DNA of 64,000 bases from Lepus europaeus. Taxonomy: Eukaryota; Chordata; Mammalia; Lagomorpha; Leporidae. Both the position numbers and the translations under genes were made by a program. How positions within the stretch are numbered: the first letter of the stretch is position 1; the number at the start of each line of letters is the position of its first letter. Below the pieces are notes generated by a model. That model did no database searches. It worked only from the letters and a program-made list of their open reading frames with translations, and was not told the origin of the DNA. Shown here piece by piece: positions 60,180 through 64,000 of this stretch. The DNA lies in the NCBI RefSeq assembly GCF_033115175.1, contig NC_084827.1, positions 126,565,701-126,629,700 of the forward strand, in the 5' to 3' direction.

Positions 60180-61250
60180 TTGCTTTTCTCATTCAGATCA
60201 TGAATTGCTTTCCCGAATTGTCTGTCTGCATTTTCTTATGTCACTAAATTTCTTCAAGATTTTGAATTCATTTTCAAGCATTTTATAGATTCTCTTTCCT
60301 TTGATAATTATTACTGAGAATTATTGTATTCCATTGAAAATGTCATTTTCTTTACTTTTTAATGTTTTCTGTGTCCCTGCATTGATGTCTGTGCATATGG
60401 TAGAACAGTCATCTCCTTTATTGAATATATTTTGTATAGAAAGACTCTTTATGGTAGTTGGGCCATAGGGTGTTAGTTAGGGTACCTTGGCTTTGGTTCT
60501 AGTTGGGCTCAGTAATGTAGCCTCCATTTGGTCTTCAGTTATAATCAACTTCAGTGGTATTTGTGAGGGTCTATGTAGGCTACATTGCAGATGTTTCTGG
60601 ATGCAGTGATGTAGCCTTGCTGGGATTGAGGATGCCAGGTAGGCCAGTCATCAGGTCTTTTTTTAAGAAAATATTTATTATTTATTTTATTTTATTTGAA
60701 AGGCGGAGTTACAGAGAAGCAGAGGTAGAGAGAGAGAGAGAGGTCTTCCATTTGTTGGTTCACTCCCTAGATGGCTGCAATGGCCAGAGCTGTGCCAATC
60801 TGAAGCCAGGAGCTTCTTTTGGGTCTCCCATGTGGGTGCAGGGGCCCAAGTACTTGGTCCATCTTCTTCTGCCTTCCCAGGCCATAGCAGAGAGCTGGAT
60901 TGGAAGTGAAGCAGCTGGGACTCAAACTGGCATCCATATGGGTTGCCAGCACTGCAGACTGCAGCTTTACCCACTATGCTACAGCACTGGCCCCTAGTCG
61001 TCAGGTCTTAAGTGACACATAATGAGTGTGGCGGAGCCACAGGGGCAGATGCTCAGGACATGCACTGATCATGATGGGGCTGCCAGTGGTGGAAATGGTA
61101 CTTCACTGTTGGAGGTCATGAGTGAGCTGGTCCTTGGGCTCTGGGTACACCCAAGAAATGTGAAAGGGTTGCTGCTGGTTGATAGGGGCAGCTGTGGCTT
61201 GCATTTGTACATAATGTGTGGATGAACTTAAAGCATTTTACTTTGGTGCA
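60180..61250 (-). mobile_element. Possible ancient L1 ORF1/5' UTR remnant
   Basis: 'gattttgaattcattttcaa' with 'gcattttatagattctcttt', then a GT-rich leader-like block ('gagggtctatgtaggctaca', 'gtggtggaaatggtacttca') resemble the antisense of early L1M ORF1 and 5' UTR. This is tentative. The C-SINE at 60660 splits it. Confidence 0.3.
60660..60995 (-). mobile_element. C-SINE, type A, reverse orientation
   Basis: It opens 'ttttaagaaaatatttatta' and ends 'acagcactggcccct'. 'agtcatcaggtctt' (60646-60659) and 'agtcgtcaggtctt' (60996-61009) are a 14-bp duplication with one mismatch. Confidence 0.95.
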
Positions 61251-62390
61251 TATTCTAAGTGAGAGAGATGAAAATGGCTATATTGATATTCTTTATTCTG
61301 TTATATCTTCAATACCTAGCCTATATTTTGCCCGAAAGACATTTTTCTATGATGTGATTTATTTTTAAGTGTAGTCTAAGTACAAAATGACCATGAGCCC
61401 CCAAATTTGAAAGATTGGTGATGAAAATGTTTCAGAAATAAAAAGAAACAAGTACAGTTACATTATACTTCCTAAGTTGTATTGGTTTGCTTCCAAATTG
61501 CTGTTTATTACTAATATAAATATGTTATCATTCAACTATTTATTTTTCTAGCAGAGAAAATTATTTCAGTATTTGTGTGGAGATGAAATACACTGTAATT
61601 TCCCCATTAAATTTAATGGAATTTTTTTTTTCTATTTTAAAGCTCTTAATGGTAAGGTTTTTAAGTACTAATGAGAGTTGTTAAGGAAGGAGTAGGTATA
61701 CTTGAAAACCAATACTTTGATAGAGGCAATTAATGACTACTAAGCCCACATAGAAGATCCTGAAGTTTGAGAAGCCATCACTGTAAATTGAAAGTCTTGG
61801 CAATTTTGTTATTGTCATTTGCCTAACATTTATGTGGGTTGAGTTCTTTTGTCATAAAGCTGATACAATTTCCACTCTTTCCTCCACTTCTCATGGACTT
61901 CAACAAGAGGAACAGGTTAGCAACTTGGCCCTCTTTGTGAACTTAACATTGTTTCCTCACTCATTTGCTAACATTTGTGAAATAATTTATGTGGTTGAGA
62001 CTCTGCTAATATTTCTCTTATTTTAAACTATTTATCAAAAATCTTCATTTTTATAATCTGTATTTTGACCTTGGTGCTATTTTATTTTTGAAGAAATATT
62101 TAATAAGGGTCTAAAATCTAATGCTATTTCCTGACTCATTTATTTCTTAACATCTCATTTTTCATAAAGTATAGACAGTTTAGATACCATAAACTATACA
62201 TAATTATGTAAAAAAACTATATTTGGCCATAACTGTATAATTACTTATATGTACTTTTCTTAATTTTCTGGGCCCTATTTTCAATATTACATAAAAATCT
62301 TTTTATTACTTCTGATATATACAAACATGCCTATATAAATCTTGTTTCCTACTTGATTTTTGGGGACTAAGTAACCTCAATGAGCTTTTA
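61251..62390. other. Anonymous AT-rich DNA
   Basis: About 1.1 kb without a recognisable repeat or gene. Confidence 0.5.
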
Positions 62391-62634
62391 TTGTGGGTGG
62401 GTAGGAAATATGCTTTGCTTCTCCAAGGAGTTGGATAGCTGGATCATATACTAGGTTTATATTCAGATTTATGAGGTCTCTCCATACTGTCTTCCACAGT
62501 GGCTGTACCAGTTTATATTCCCATCAACAATGGATTAGGGTACCTTTTCCCCCACACCTTCACCAGCATTTGTCATTGATTTCTGTTGTGAGAGCCATTA
62601 TAATGCAGGTAAGGTGAAACCTCATTGTGGTTTT

Positions 62635-62660
62635 TTCTTTTTTTTTTGACAGGCAGAGTT

Positions 62661-62710
<50 letters not shown>

Positions 62711-62929
62711 GAGAGGTTTTCCTTTTCTGTTGGTTCACCCCCCAAATGGCTGCTACGGCCGGTGCTGCACCGATATGAAGCCAGGAGCCAGGTGCTTCCT
62801 CCTGGTATCCCATGCGGGTGCAGGGCCTAAGGACCTGGGCCATCCTCCACTGCACTCCTGGGCCACAACAGAGAGCTGGACTGGAAGAGGAGCAACCGGG
62901 ACTAGAACCTGGGGTGCCGCGGCGCCGGC
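62635..62929 (-). mobile_element. C-SINE, type B, with (ga)n
   Basis: 'tctttttttttgacaggcag' opens it, a (ga)n run spans about 62667-62717, and 'cgcggcgccggc' closes it. The exact 15-bp duplication 'cctcattgtggtttt' lies at 62620-62634 and 62930-62944. Confidence 0.95.
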
Positions 62930-63042
62930 CCTCATTGTGGTTTTGATTTACATTTCCCTAGTGATCTGAGCATTTTTTTCATGTGTCTGTTGACCATTAG
63001 AATTTCATCTTTTGAAAAATGCCTGTTCAAGTACTTTGCCCA

Positions 63043-63376
63043 GGGGCCGGTGCTGTGGCGCAGCAGGTTAATGCCCTTGCCTGAAGCGCCGGCATCCCAT
63101 ATGGGCGCCAGTTCTAGTCCTGGCTGCTCCTCTTCTGACTCAGCTCTCTGCTATGGCCTGGGGTAGCAGTAGAAGATAGTCCAGGTCCTTGGGCCCCTGC
63201 ACCCATGTGGGAGACATGGAGGAAGCTCCTGGCTCGTGGCTTTGGATCGGTGCAGCTCCGGCTGTTGCAGCCAATTGGCAAGAGAAGCAGCGGATGGAAG
63301 ACCTCTCTCTCTCTCTGCCTCTGCCTCTCTGTAACTCTGCCTTTCAAATAAATAAATAAATAAATCTTAAAAAAAA
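63043..63376 (+). mobile_element. C-SINE, type A, plus orientation
   Basis: It starts 'ggggccggtgctgtggcgca' and ends 'caaataaataaataaataaa'. The exact 14-bp duplication 'aagtactttgccca' lies at 63029-63042 and 63377-63390. It looks young, close to the family consensus. Confidence 0.96.
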
Positions 63377-64000
63377 AAGTACTTTGCCCATTTGTTAACT
63401 GGATTGTTTGTTTTGTTGTTGTTGAATTTCTTGAGCACTTTATAGACTCTGGATGTTAATCTTTTATTAGTTGTGTAGTTTGCAAATAATTTCTCCCATT
63501 CTGTTGGTTGCCTCTTGACATTGCTGAGTGTTTCTTTTGCAGTGCAGAAACTTCTCAGCTTGATGTAATCCCATTTGTCAATTTTGGCTTTGATTGCCTG
63601 TGCTTCTGGGGTCTTTTCCTATGCCAATGTGTTGCAGAGTTTCTCTAATGTTCTCTAATACTTTGATGGTATTGGATCATAGATTTAGGTCTTTAATAGG
63701 TTTTGAGTGGATTTTTGTGTAAGGTGTAAAGTAAGGGTCTTGCTTCATACTTTTGCACATGGAGATCCAGTTTTCTCAGCATTATTTGTTGAAGAGACTG
63801 TCCTTACTCCAGGGATTGATTTTAGCACCTTTGTCAAAGATAAGTTTCTATTCTGTTCCATTGGTCTATCCATCTGTTTTTGTACCAGTACTAGGCTATT
63901 TTGATTATAACTGCCCTATAGTATGTTTTGAAATCAGGTATTGTGATGCACCTATCTTTGTTTTTGTTGTATAAGTTTGTTTTAACTATTTGGGGTCTTC

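Larger units (their letters stand above)
62395..64000 (-). mobile_element. L1 ORF2 fragment running off the window
   Basis: Minus-strand ORF2 C-terminal sequence starts near 62395 ('ggatagctggatcatatact'), without 3' UTR. It continues past a type B SINE (62635) and a type A SINE (63043) to the window edge. Blocks match those in the older L1 at 10150-12545. Confidence 0.8.

Overview
The window reads as nuclear DNA of a lagomorph, most likely European rabbit or a close relative. The evidence is about 40 copies of the tRNA-derived C-type SINE family that is typical of rabbits (one end carries tRNA-like A/B boxes, the other a CT-rich stretch and an A-rich tail). They lie in a dense field of L1 elements whose 3' ends match one another. 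No host gene with a complete exon-intron structure can be demonstrated. The stretch looks intergenic or intronic, and more than half of it is interspersed repeat.

Layout. Bases 1-9.5 kb are AT-rich anonymous DNA with scattered C-SINEs, a MER5A-like hAT remnant split by a SINE that carries a 3' transduction, a MIR, and a young 5'-truncated L1 with a perfect 19-bp target-site duplication (5234-6907). Bases 9.5-23.5 kb form a nested stack. An old minus-strand L1 (9515-12545 plus 21811-23545) was split by a younger minus-strand L1 (12550-21117). That L1 was hit in ORF1 by a processed IDI1 cDNA (18084-20643), and the IDI1 copy carries an L1 3'-end fragment and a C-SINE in its 3' UTR. The IDI1 copy keeps an uninterrupted 227-codon reading frame with every catalytic and metal-binding residue I can place, and it is the only convincing protein-coding frame in the window.

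Bases 23.6-28.0 kb hold older mammalian repeats: a Tigger/MER2-like element, a plus-strand ancient L1, two mariner-like MITEs and a MIR. Bases 28.0-48.2 kb are dominated by minus-strand L1s. One (28035-32622) has both ends and a recognisable duplication but a rearranged interior. Three others end in succession in L1 5' UTRs with a CAAGATGG-like terminus. Between them lie anonymous DNA, a broken EPCAM processed pseudogene (about 34075-34612) and an MLT1-like LTR. Bases 48.2-62.4 kb are the least repeat-dense part, with L2 and MIR remnants, a putative LTR, SINEs and one short sequence (54135-54249) with the splice signals of an exon. From 62.4 kb to the end another minus-strand L1 ORF2 runs off the window.

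Most open reading frames here are either antisense or sense readings of SINEs and L1s. The most interesting objects are the intact IDI1 retrocopy in its nested setting, the SINE with a 3'-transduced segment, a 344-bp tract shared without a mismatch by two otherwise diverged L1 copies, and the isolated exon candidate. All repeat names rest on recall of family features, since no library search was possible.
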